Positions 49,101 through 56,786 of a DNA stretch of 64,000 nucleotides are shown one piece after another. The notes beneath the pieces were generated by a model. That model worked only from the letters and a program-made list of their open reading frames with translations, did not search any database and was not told the DNA's origin. This DNA is from Rhodospirillales bacterium (GTDB lineage: Bacteria > Pseudomonadota > Alphaproteobacteria > Rhodospirillales > Rhodospirillaceae), in NCBI GenBank assembly GCA_028281845.1, contig JANQJD010000014.1, forward strand, positions 1-64,000, read 5' to 3'. Both the position numbers and the translations under genes were made by a program. The stretch's first letter is position 1, and each line of letters opens with the position of its first letter.

Positions 49101-49898
49101 ATGGTTCCCATCCTGAAGGCGATCATCTTTGACGTAGATGGTACGCTGGCTGATACAGAAGAAGAACATCGGCAGGCTTTCAATGCGGCCTTTCAGGCCT
49201 TTCGTCTGCCTTGGCAATGGGATATTCAAACGTATCGCAAACTACTTGCGATCGGAGGTGGTCGTGAGCGAATAAGGTTTTTTTTTCAACGCATGAATCT
49301 CCATGTTGATCAGAGCATTGTGGACGATTTGCACAGAGAGAAGTCGCGCATTTATGCAGAAAAGATTGCAAATGGCTTTCTAAAGGCTCGACCAGGAGTG
49401 TTACGTTTGATTGCAGAATCTCGCGAAGAAGGTGTCATTCTAGCATGTGCAACTCCATCACAGCGGTCTGCCGTTGTCACGCTGCTACGTAGCCTGTTAG
49501 GTGGGCCGAAAGCAGAAACAAATTTTGCAGTTTTAGGATGTGGAGATGATGTTTCACGCAAGAAACCTGCTCCGGATGTCTATCTGTGGGTTTTAGAGCA
49601 ATTGGGACTTCAGGCGGGATCTTGTGTTGTGATCGAAGATACTGCTATTGGGTTAGCAGCCGCAACCGCAGCTAAATTAGCAACAGTTATAACTGTTTCA
49701 AGTTATAGTGAATTTTTCCATGACAAGCAGCAGAATTTCTCAGAGGCTATAGCTGTGTTGAATCATCTGGGCGAGCCGCATGAGCCGTTCACGCTCCTTG
49801 CGGGGCCGGCTTTTGCTCACAGCGCTCATAGAGTGGTTGATCTTTCTCTGTTGAGAAAGTGGCTCTCCTGCTACCGCACTGAGACATATGGCAGATGA
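49101..49898 (+). CDS. HAD-superfamily hydrolase, CbbY-like
   Basis: The 265-residue protein has HAD motif I FDVDGTLADTE with both aspartates, motif II threonine/serine in CATPSQRS, motif III lysine in RKKPAPDVY and motif IV VIEDTAIGL. The arrangement matches CbbY-type phosphatases, which dephosphorylate sugar phosphates such as xylulose bisphosphate. No Calvin-cycle genes are adjacent, so the substrate is uncertain. Confidence 0.85.
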   Translation: MVPILKAIIFDVDGTLADTEEEHRQAFNAAFQAFRLPWQWDIQTYRKLLAIGGGRERIRFFFQRMNLHVDQSIVDDLHREKSRIYAEKIANGFLKARPGVLRLIAESREEGVILACATPSQRSAVVTLLRSLLGGPKAETNFAVLGCGDDVSRKKPAPDVYLWVLEQLGLQAGSCVVIEDTAIGLAAATAAKLATVITVSSYSEFFHDKQQNFSEAIAVLNHLGEPHEPFTLLAGPAFAHSAHRVVDLSLLRKWLSCYRTETYGR

Positions 49899-49962
49899 GA
49901 AAATATTCATTCTCGATTTTAAAAAATCTCTGACGTTCCTCTGAGTGGAAGTCGAGTGAAGC

Positions 49963-49983
49963 CCCTTCCCCATATGGGAAGGG
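49963..49983 (+). terminator. Hairpin after the HAD gene
   Basis: CCCTTCCC (49963-49970) pairs with GGGAAGGG (49976-49983) around CATAT. It lies about 65 bp after the HAD stop. There is no T tract, so termination is only inferred. Confidence 0.45.
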
Positions 49984-50008
49984 TGAGCGCTCATGCGGTA
50001 CACAACAC

Positions 50009-50746
50009 ATGGCCAGAGTCATGCGACAGGATATCAACACGCAAGCTCTCCCACCACTCTGTCCGACTCCGAAAGTCGCGCTTAGAGTATGGGACTTACC
50101 TATACGTCTTTTTCACTGGTCCCTCGTTCTTCTCATAGGCATCAGCTTGCTCTCCGGCAAGAGAGGTGAAATGGAAGTGCATATGGCTTCTGGTCTCTTC
50201 CTCTTGACTCTTCTTCTTTTCCGCTTTCTCTGGGGCATAGTAGGGAGCACAACTGCACGATTCAGTTATTTTTTGTGTGCCCCCAGCTCTCTCTGGACTT
50301 ATCTGAATGGCTTGTGGAAAGGGCGGCCACTGCCAAGTTATTCGCCTTTTGGCCATAATCCTGCCGGTGGCTTCGCCATCGTGCTGATGCTCACGATTCT
50401 CACTGTGCAGGTTACAAGCGGCCTCTTCGCCAACGACGACATCTATACCGAAGGACCACTCGCCCATCTGGTAGCAAATGAAACGAGTAATGGACTCACT
50501 GCTCTCCACAAATTTAATTTTAAGTTAATGCTGATTTTGATCAGCTTACACATTCTTGCCAACTTATTTTATCTCGTAATAAAGGGTGAAAATTTGATTC
50601 TTCCTATGATCACAGGGAAGAAACATGTTCAACAGACAGAAAATAATCAAATACTTTATTTTGCAAGTACATATAAAGCAATTTTCATATTAATATTATC
50701 TTCTATTTTTATTTATTTGTTAATAAAAATATTTAAGTACTTATGA
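50009..50746 (+). CDS. Cytochrome b561-type membrane cytochrome
   Basis: The 245-residue protein matches the bacterial di-heme cytochrome b561 / hydrogenase b-type family. It has VWDLPIRLFHWSLVLLIGISLLSG with the first haem histidine, EVHMASGLFLLTLLLFRFLWGIVG with the second, FGHNPAGG, and HKFNFKLMLILISLHILANLFYLV with later histidines. It has four core spans and a fifth hydrophobic end. It probably shuttles electrons in the membrane; partner proteins are not adjacent. No clear ribosome site is visible, so the start could be ATG 50021. Confidence 0.85.
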   Translation: MARVMRQDINTQALPPLCPTPKVALRVWDLPIRLFHWSLVLLIGISLLSGKRGEMEVHMASGLFLLTLLLFRFLWGIVGSTTARFSYFLCAPSSLWTYLNGLWKGRPLPSYSPFGHNPAGGFAIVLMLTILTVQVTSGLFANDDIYTEGPLAHLVANETSNGLTALHKFNFKLMLILISLHILANLFYLVIKGENLILPMITGKKHVQQTENNQILYFASTYKAIFILILSSIFIYLLIKIFKYL

Positions 50747-50768
50747 TTTTAATGCAGATGGAGGATTT

Positions 50769-51119
50769 ATGATATCCTTTACAAGAATTGTTACATGGCT
50801 CATTGGTGAACTAGTTGGCATGGACTCCTATGGTAACCGTTACTATCGCAACGTCGCACATGCTTCCGATCGACGTGAACGGCGTTGGGTTCTTTACAAG
50901 GGGCTTCCAGAAGCCTCAAAAGTCCCACCAGAATGGCATATCTGGTTACATCATACGGCTGATGCACCGCTTGGCACTATGGAATTGCGACCGTGGCAAA
51001 AAGAGCACATGCCCAACATGACAGGGACGCAAAACCGTTATCTTCCTTCTGGTCACGATAGGCGGAGAGATTCGCGTGCCAAATCCACAGGAGATTACGA
51101 CGCGTGGCATCCAGAGTGA
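50769..51119 (+). CDS. NADH:ubiquinone oxidoreductase accessory subunit NDUFA12
   Basis: The 116-residue protein is the bacterial counterpart of the mitochondrial complex I subunit B17.2, found in alphaproteobacteria. It has DSYGNRYYRN, RRERRWVLYKGLPEASKVPPEWHIWLHH and the C-terminal PNMTGTQNRYLPSGHD. GGAGG precedes the ATG. The mlaD-like genes and DUF2155 relic follow in the order usual for the class. It is a useful taxonomic marker. Confidence 0.92.
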   Translation: MISFTRIVTWLIGELVGMDSYGNRYYRNVAHASDRRERRWVLYKGLPEASKVPPEWHIWLHHTADAPLGTMELRPWQKEHMPNMTGTQNRYLPSGHDRRRDSRAKSTGDYDAWHPE

Positions 51120-51174
51120 CACTCTGCCTCAGTTATCATAAGGCTGGGAAGCATAACGGCAACGGCAGCGGGCC

Positions 51175-51696
51175 ATGAGTCGTGGCAGCAGGGAAGCATG
51201 GATCGGTGTTCTCGTACTAGTGTTGGGAATCAGTGTGGGAGGGTATTTTTATGGCCCTGGCTCTGCAGGAGTAGAAAAGCAAGGTGCTGGCTATACGATA
51301 GTCGCGCATTTTAATCGTAGTGATGGTCTTGCTACAGGAGGAGAGGTTCGTTTAGCAGGTGTGTCCGTAGGCCGTGTCATTAATCAAAGATTAGGGAGCA
51401 ACTATCAGGTCTGGACTACCTTGCATATAGCTTCTGGGATTAAGATCCCTGATGACAGTGCCGCTGTGATTCATTCCGACGGTCTACTCGGGCCGAAATT
51501 TATTGAAATTATTCCAGGCGGATCTGATAGAGTTCTCATATCAGGAGAGGTTCTTCACTATACACAAGATTCCATTTTAATAGATGATCTTCTCAACAGA
51601 ATCTTAATACGTGCCAGAGCACGGGTGGTCTCCGGTAGAGAAGGGATCCAGGCAAGGCAGAAACCCTGTCATGAAGAGCAAGAGATTCAGCCATGA
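51175..51696 (+). CDS. MCE-domain (MlaD-like) lipid transport protein, copy 1
   Basis: The 173-residue protein has an N-terminal membrane anchor (WIGVLVLVLGISVGGYFYG) and one MCE domain (GYTIVAHFNRSDGLATGGEVRLAGVSVGRV through SDGLLGPKFIEIIPGG). MCE proteins form the periplasmic ring of Mla lipid transporters. It probably works with MlaE/MlaF encoded at 37-39 kb. A second MCE gene follows 88 bp later, so two subunits may form mixed or alternative complexes. Confidence 0.88.
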   Translation: MSRGSREAWIGVLVLVLGISVGGYFYGPGSAGVEKQGAGYTIVAHFNRSDGLATGGEVRLAGVSVGRVINQRLGSNYQVWTTLHIASGIKIPDDSAAVIHSDGLLGPKFIEIIPGGSDRVLISGEVLHYTQDSILIDDLLNRILIRARARVVSGREGIQARQKPCHEEQEIQP

Positions 51697-51759
51697 GCCA
51701 TGGACGGAATAAGCGCAGATGAAATAGACTTTCCCGCATAACAAGAAAAGAGAAAATAT

Positions 51760-51792
51760 TAATAAAGATGAGAAAGTAATAAAGATGAGAAG
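51760..51792. repeat. Tandem duplication at the start of mlaD copy 2
   Basis: TAATAAAGATGAGAA occurs at 51760 and again at 51777. Each copy contains an ATG, and only the second opens the mlaD frame. Confidence 0.9.
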
Positions 51793-52246
51793 AAGTCCAG
51801 TTGAGACGGTATTGGGAGCAGTTGTATTACTGGTGGCCGTTTTTTTTCTCGCTTTTGCCTACGCTACGTCCGCCGTGCTGCCAGTCCAAGGCTACCCACT
51901 TAAAGCCGTGTTTGCCAAGATAGGTGGCCTACAAGCGGGAGCCGATGTCCGTATTTCCGGTATCAAGGTTGGTGCCGTCACGTCTCAAACATTAGATTCA
52001 ACAACGTTTGAAGCCGTGGTCCACATGAGCATTATGCCGGATGTACATCTACCAAGCGACACAGTCGCTTCTATTGCAAGTGAAGGCCTGCTAGGCGGCA
52101 AGTATGTCCGGCTGGAACCTGGCCATATGAGCGCATATCTCGCCGCGGGTGATACGGTGACTGCGACGAAGGACTTCCGCTCCCTAGAAGAAACTGTCAG
52201 TGAGATGATATTTCTTGCTACTCAAAATAGTAACAACTTGCGATAA
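51785..52246 (+). CDS. mlaD: MCE-domain (MlaD-like) lipid transport protein, copy 2
   Basis: This 153-residue protein has a membrane anchor (VLGAVVLLVAVFFLAFAYA) and the MlaD MCE domain (YPLKAVFAKIGGLQAGADVRISGIKVGAV, then SEGLLGGKYVRLEPGH). It is closer to classical MlaD than copy 1. Its ATG lies in the second copy of a 15-17-bp tandem duplication (51760-51792); the first copy carries a decoy ATG AGA AAG TAA. The DUF2155 relic follows. Confidence 0.9.
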   Translation: MRRSPVETVLGAVVLLVAVFFLAFAYATSAVLPVQGYPLKAVFAKIGGLQAGADVRISGIKVGAVTSQTLDSTTFEAVVHMSIMPDVHLPSDTVASIASEGLLGGKYVRLEPGHMSAYLAAGDTVTATKDFRSLEETVSEMIFLATQNSNNLR

Positions 52247-52338
52247 ATATGAAATAAAGTATGCGCAGTATGCTGTCTGCTCTCTTGGGCTTCTTTCCGT
52301 CCTATCCGGACCCGGACAATGGACAATGAGCTATAGCT

Positions 52339-52722
52339 ATGATGTTTTCTGTGCTATGGACAGCGCTCACGGTAAGTGTAGTGTAAGTGTAGCAGAGAGC
52401 TCAGGGTCTGCTGTCATTCCGCACACACAATAAATACTGCCGTTTTGCGTTGGCTCGACAACCGCACGGGTTGTGACTATCGAAGCGCCTGTAGGACAGA
52501 GCTTGCAGGTAGCAGGCTGCGGCTGCGAGTCATCGTCCATACCTGTCTCACACACCATCGCACTGTAACTCCAGAAATTGCTGCTTTTCTGGAGATCTGG
52601 GACGTCAAAAAAGCGGAACCTGCTATTTCCGATGGTGGATGTTCGCCTCTAGTCCGGCGTTCTCTCAATTTACGATGGGTGGCTTCTGACACGTCAGAAG
52701 CCCGCAAAAGCATTCTGAACCT
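52339..52722 (+). pseudogene. DUF2155 protein relic with at least four frame changes
   Basis: The DUF2155 domain can be read only by switching frames. AVLRWLDN (52439-52462) is followed by TTARVVTIEAPVGQSL (52458-52505, next frame). Then RLRLRVIVHTCLTHHRTVTP and EIAAFLEIWDVKKAEPA appear back in the first frame, FRWWMFASSPAFS from 52627 in the third, and SIYDGWLLTR from 52665 in the second. This order matches the intact family (LDKVTARV, TIEAPVGQ, AAFLEIWDVKPGE, GWMFASSPALS, VYDVWVLDC). A possible signal peptide starts at 52339. The gene is dead, but its decay is recent enough that every block is legible. Confidence 0.85.
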
Positions 52723-52767
52723 ATACTGCATCGCGGGGTGCCAGTGACAGACACAGGAGTGGTCTGA

Positions 52768-53235
52768 TCATATTTTTTCACGAGACTCCACCGGGTTTTT
52801 TTTTTTAAGCAATTCACCCATAGCTGTTAGTGCTAGGCGGTAACCATAGCCGCCAAGTCCTGCAATCAGACCAGAGGCTGTCGGTGTGACATAGGAATGC
52901 TGGCGGAACGCCTCACGGGCATGAATGTTAGAGAGATGAACTTCTATTATAGGTTGTGTACAAAGTAAAAGTGCATCTAGAAGAGCAACGGATGTATGCG
53001 TATAGGCGCCTGCATTAATGATGAGACCAGAGGCCTTGCGACTCGCTTCCTGAATCCAGCTTACCAACTCGCCCTCGCAGTTGCTCTGCCGGAAGTCAAC
53101 AATAAGATCCAGAACTGCAGCATGGCTGTGACACTCTTTCTCGATGGCAGCGATGGTCTCATAACCATAGAGGGATGGCTGACGCGTACCCAACATGTTA
53201 AGATTCGGCCCATTGAGAATGAAAATCACACACAT
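52768..53235 (-). CDS. aroQ: Type II 3-dehydroquinate dehydratase
   Basis: The 155-residue shikimate-pathway enzyme has ILNGPNLNMLGTRQPSLYG with the catalytic Tyr/Arg, the INAGAYTHTSVALLDAL loop, and VHLSNIHAREAFRQHSYV with the catalytic histidine. It is complete. In related bacteria accB and accC normally follow; here they are absent, and the gene ends about 45 bp from the DUF2155 relic on the opposite strand. Confidence 0.95.
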   Translation of the reverse strand: MCVIFILNGPNLNMLGTRQPSLYGYETIAAIEKECHSHAAVLDLIVDFRQSNCEGELVSWIQEASRKASGLIINAGAYTHTSVALLDALLLCTQPIIEVHLSNIHAREAFRQHSYVTPTASGLIAGLGGYGYRLALTAMGELLKKKNPVESREKI

Positions 53236-53535
53236 CTAGAGTGCCACCCCTTCAACTGTACTGTACAAGAGCACACCACACCCCGGACACGAGCTGGAAA
53301 ACGTTGGCCATCCCTGTGGCCGCTGCACTTCTTTCTTCACGCCACTCCGAGCCATATCCTGGCCTGGAGAAGAGCACGGTCACTCTTTGACAAAGAGGCT
53401 CTCTCTTGTCGTAGAAATGCTCTTCTTTTAGCCGTTTCGCCAAAAAAGCTCACCATATCCCCTTCCTAATAGGATATCATCAGAGGATGTTTATTGTATC
53501 ATTCTACAATGGGTAATGGGTACAGTGGTGTAATC
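53236..53535. other. Gap between aroQ and the cupin gene
   Basis: About 300 bp with no recognisable gene. It should contain divergent promoters. AATGGGT is doubled near 53508-53521. Open frames on both strands have no family content. Confidence 0.5.
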
Positions 53536-53802
53536 ATGACAAAAATAAAGATCGAGAAGCCAACCGCAGAACAAGTTGATGCGATGACTCGCGAGCCGAC
53601 ATGGTCAGCTGGAACAAGTGCGTTTGACTGGGAGTACGACAGCATGGAAACCTGCTACGTTGTGAAAGGTGATATCCGAGTCACGACCCTCGAAGGCGAA
53701 GTGGTCAATATAGGCCCTGGGGATTTAGTGACCTTCCCGGAAGGGCTTCGCTGCCGGTGGGAAATTCGTGCGCCAGTTTTAAAACATTATAGGCTCGGTT
53801 AA
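53536..53802 (+). CDS. Small cupin-domain protein (DUF861 type)
   Basis: The 88-residue protein is a single cupin barrel: TWSAGTSAFDWEYDSMETCYVVKGDIRVTT, then GPGDLVTFPEGLRCRWEIRAPVLKHYRLG. The usual cupin histidines are mostly replaced (E-T-C-Y rather than a histidine pair). Its function is unknown. An upstream in-frame ATG at 53494 gives 14 more residues, but 53536 gives the normal family length. Confidence 0.8.
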   Translation: MTKIKIEKPTAEQVDAMTREPTWSAGTSAFDWEYDSMETCYVVKGDIRVTTLEGEVVNIGPGDLVTFPEGLRCRWEIRAPVLKHYRLG

Positions 53803-53897
53803 CCGGCTTCACCGTTCACTTTGTTGAATCCCGTGAGGTTGAGATCTGTCCCGTCACGAAGTCAATTTTTTCGTCTTCGTAGCACAGGTGAGGGGAG

Positions 53898-54749
53898 ATG
53901 GAAGGGAGGGAACGTTTCTTCCTAGGGTTAGGAAAAACGGGCTTTCACAGAGTCGCCTATACCCAGTGGGGGGAATGGCATAACAGGCGTGTGCTGCTCT
54001 GTGTGCATGGTTTGAGTCGTAACGGGCATGATTTTGATGACCTCGCCTTTGCCCTGTCCGATCGTTGGCGGGTCTTGTGTCCGGATATGATCGGCGGCGG
54101 TAACAGTGACTGGCTGGCGGATTGTTCTGGGTACAGCGAGGCGCAGTACATAAATGACTGCGTTGCTCTCATAGCCCGTAGCGGTGCGGCATTAGTGGAC
54201 TGGGTGGGTACGTCTATGGGAGGCGTGATTGGCATGAAGCTGGCCGCCCAGAGGAATACGCCAATACGTCGCCTCGTTCTGAACGACGTGGGGCCTTTTG
54301 TTCCAATGAAAGGATTGAAACGTATAAAGAAATATATAAGTAAAATGCCAATTTTTCATGATTTATCTTGTGCAGAAACATATATAAAGAAAACAAACGC
54401 AGACTTCATAGGACATTTGACAAGTAAACAGTGGAAAAGTATAACAAAATATCTAACAAAGCCCCATCCAGAAGGCATAGGATATGTGCTACACTACGAC
54501 CCGGCGATTCTTCTGCCATTTTCCGCACATACAGATATGGATCTCTGGAAAGTATGGGATTCTATTCGCTGCCCTGTGCTAACCCTACGGGGAGAAAACT
54601 CTGACGTGCTCACTATAGAAACAACTGAACAGATGAAGATTCGTGGCCCTCTGTCCACTGTCGTAGAGATTCCTGCCTGTGGTCATGCCCCGTCTCTAAT
54701 GGAAGACAGCCAGATTGGGCTTATTTCCACGTTCTTAACAGCTGAGTAA
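53898..54749 (+). CDS. Alpha/beta-hydrolase
   Basis: The 283-residue protein has the hydrolase fold with the oxyanion region LCVHGLSRNGHDFDD, the nucleophile serine in VGTSMGGVIG, an acid in RGENSDVL and the histidine in PACGHAPSL. The triad is complete. The substrate is unknown. The segment at 54305-54480, part of the lid, is strikingly AT- and lysine-rich compared with the rest. GAGGGGAG precedes the ATG. Confidence 0.85.
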   Translation: MEGRERFFLGLGKTGFHRVAYTQWGEWHNRRVLLCVHGLSRNGHDFDDLAFALSDRWRVLCPDMIGGGNSDWLADCSGYSEAQYINDCVALIARSGAALVDWVGTSMGGVIGMKLAAQRNTPIRRLVLNDVGPFVPMKGLKRIKKYISKMPIFHDLSCAETYIKKTNADFIGHLTSKQWKSITKYLTKPHPEGIGYVLHYDPAILLPFSAHTDMDLWKVWDSIRCPVLTLRGENSDVLTIETTEQMKIRGPLSTVVEIPACGHAPSLMEDSQIGLISTFLTAE

Positions 54750-54799
54750 CATTTACTATAAATTGTATAAAAGGTCCAGAGGGTGACAGGTACGGTACA

Positions 54800-55435
54800 A
54801 TGATTCGTCTTTTTGTTGGCCTCACCCTCCCTAGGTCAGTTCGGGATCGGCTCCATGCCATGATGGTCGGTCTTCCGGGTGCGCGTTGGATCTCGCCACA
54901 GTCTTACCATATTACCCTACGATTCATTGGTAATGTCAGCGAAAATGACGCGGAGGATCTCCATACAGCCTTAGCAGCAATACAGGCTGCACCGTTCTCT
55001 CTTGAAATAGCGGGGACTGGAGCTTTCAGTAAAGGGCAGCGTGTCCATAGCCTGTGGGCTGGACTGAAGCACACTCCCCTCCTCTTTGCCTTGCGAGACA
55101 AGGTGGAACAGGCTGTAGTACGGACTGTAGTACGGACTGTAGTACGGACATCGCTGAAAAAATACGCCTCCGTGGTCGCAACACGTCGCTACGCACCCCA
55201 CATCACATTAGCGCGTCTCGACAGCGCGCCCACCACAAAAGTGCAGCAATTTCTCACGGCGAGTCACTTGTTTCGTGCTGGTCCTTTTATGGTGGACCGT
55301 TTCATCCTTTTTGCCAGTCACTTCTCCCGTGATGGAGTCTTCTACGAACTTATCGCTGATTATCCACTGAAGAAAGTTGGTGCAACAAGGGGAGGATGTA
55401 TCTCTGGAGTAAAAGGCAGAGACTCTAATGACTAG
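54800..55435 (+). CDS. thpR: RNA 2',3'-cyclic phosphodiesterase (2H family)
   Basis: The 211-residue protein carries both 2H motifs, YHITLRFIG and PHITLARLD. Such enzymes open 2',3'-cyclic phosphates on RNA. An exact 12-bp triplication (55114-55149) inserts VVRTVVRTVVRT between the two catalytic halves, making the protein longer than usual (about 180-190). The reading frame is preserved. The C-terminus after residue 195 looks like added noncoding tail. Confidence 0.88.
   Translation: MIRLFVGLTLPRSVRDRLHAMMVGLPGARWISPQSYHITLRFIGNVSENDAEDLHTALAAIQAAPFSLEIAGTGAFSKGQRVHSLWAGLKHTPLLFALRDKVEQAVVRTVVRTVVRTSLKKYASVVATRRYAPHITLARLDSAPTTKVQQFLTASHLFRAGPFMVDRFILFASHFSRDGVFYELIADYPLKKVGATRGGCISGVKGRDSND
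55114..55149 (+). repeat. In-frame 12-bp triplication in thpR
   Basis: TGTAGTACGGAC occurs three times without gaps (55114-55125, 55126-55137, 55138-55149), encoding repeated VVRT. Confidence 0.97.
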
Positions 55436-55482
55436 TTCGCCTATAAGCCACTTGTCCACGGCTCGGACGAGCTATTACTGAT

Positions 55483-56244
55483 TTAGCCTCGGCAGCCTCG
55501 GCAGCATTTTTTTTTCAATAATACATTTGTCGGCAGCATTTTTTTCAATAATACATTTGATGGAATTTCTTCTACCGCGCGTTCGGCCAAGCTGCCCAGC
55601 TGGAATGGTCCGTAATCTATTCGAATTAATCTGCTGACAGACCAGCCATACGCTTCCATTACACGTCGTATTTCACGGTTCCGGCCTTCACGGAGTGAGA
55701 CAGTCAGCCAGGCATGACTCCCCTGCAAATTATCAATTTGAACATGAATTGGAGCATAAATTACATTATTAATAATATTTTTGTGAGAGAGGCGCTCTAA
55801 AGAAAAAGTATCTATTTTTCCGTGAATACGAACACGATAACGCCGTACCCAGCGGTTTTCTGGCAGTTCCAGCTGGCGCGCAAAGGAGCCATCATTGGTC
55901 AACAGTAAAAGGCCCTCCGATGTAATGTCGAGCCGGCCTATAGACACCACGCGTGGTAAGGAAGCCGGCAATGTCGCAAATACGGTCTGTCTTCCCTGAG
56001 GATCATGGTGTGTGACGACTAGTCCACGCGGCTTGTGATAACGCCACAGACGGGTAGGCATGGGAAATGTTGTAAAAGTTTTCCCATCTACAGATAAAAC
56101 ATCTTGAAGAGTAATTTTCGTAGCCGGAGTCGTGAGGGTCTGTCCATTGACTGTCACACGGCCGGTGAGAATCAGTTTTTCAGCCTTGCGTCGTGAACAG
56201 AGACCAGCGCGGGCCAGAACTTTAGAAACACGTTCTGCGTGCAT
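55483..56244 (-). CDS. rluB: Ribosomal RNA pseudouridine synthase (RluB/RsuA family)
   Basis: The 253-residue enzyme has an S4 RNA-binding domain (RVSKVLARAGLCSRRKAEKLI) and the catalytic block GRLDITSEGLLLLTNDG with the nucleophile aspartate, followed by SLREGRNREIRRVMEAYGW. It modifies 23S rRNA most likely. The C-terminal NVLLKKMLPTNVLLKKKCCRGCRG is produced by two nested tandem duplications (55486-55560) and is unlike the family. It is divergent from the tmRNA gene. Confidence 0.9.
   Translation of the reverse strand: MHAERVSKVLARAGLCSRRKAEKLILTGRVTVNGQTLTTPATKITLQDVLSVDGKTFTTFPMPTRLWRYHKPRGLVVTHHDPQGRQTVFATLPASLPRVVSIGRLDITSEGLLLLTNDGSFARQLELPENRWVRRYRVRIHGKIDTFSLERLSHKNIINNVIYAPIHVQIDNLQGSHAWLTVSLREGRNREIRRVMEAYGWSVSRLIRIDYGPFQLGSLAERAVEEIPSNVLLKKMLPTNVLLKKKCCRGCRG
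55486..55560. repeat. Nested tandem duplications at the 3' end of rluB
   Basis: GCCTCGGCA is perfectly doubled at 55486-55503. A 30/32-bp unit beginning CGGCAGCATTTTTTT and containing CAATAATACATTTG is repeated at 55499-55530 and 55531-55560, differing by two T in the homopolymer. Together they extend the rluB C-terminus. Confidence 0.92.
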
Positions 56245-56409
56245 ATTTTGATATATCCATTATCGTATACTCTTTTGCGGCGTCCACACTATCGCAGCCA
56301 GCTGCCAAGTGGCATGCGATATCAGCTATCCTGAGGTTTACCCTCGGCACTCAGTTTTATAGTTTAGTTTCGCTTCTCAAGACGTATTTTTTCAGCTTAT
56401 ACTGAACGA

Positions 56410-56690
56410 GTTAGCGTTTTGCTAACCATGGTGCTAAATCCCGTGTGGCATAAGCGTGACGGACCCGGGGGCAGTACCCGGCGTCTCCACCACTGTCGGG
56501 GCCCATGCCAGATGGGGACGAAGTAGGATTGACGTGCGTGATAAAGACATGGAGTGCACCCGGCATGGTTCCACCGTTACCGGGCCACCTTACAAGTGCC
56601 AATGATAATGAAATGGCGCTCGCTGCCTAATAGCTAGGTAAGCGCGGTCTGGGGGGCACCGGGCAACAGAAGCCCTCCACTGCACCTGCA
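56410..56690 (+). ncRNA. ssrA: tmRNA, circularly permuted two-piece form
   Basis: The acceptor piece comes first and ends with the T-arm region GGACCCGGGGGCAGTACCCG and CCA at 56490-56492. A 21-base spacer follows. The coding piece then begins with GGGGACG (56514-56520), which pairs fully with CGTCTCC (56482-56488), closing the tRNA-like stem. The tag frame at 56598-56633 reads ANDNEMALAA followed by TAA TAG. GGGCAACAGAAGCCC near 56661 is the usual end structure. This order is diagnostic of alphaproteobacterial ssrA. A -10-like TATACT lies at 56398-56403. The outer ends are approximate. Confidence 0.95.
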
Positions 56691-56786
56691 CCGTGAAGGT
56701 AGAGATTGGATATTGGAATTGGAGAAGGAATAGGGGACCCAGGGGGGGATTCTTCTCCTGATGCACCACGACTCGTAACAAATGGA

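Noticed and set aside
52445..52747. 100-codon plus-strand frame as a small gene
   Set aside because: It contains only some DUF2155 blocks; the others lie in different frames, so this is a relic.
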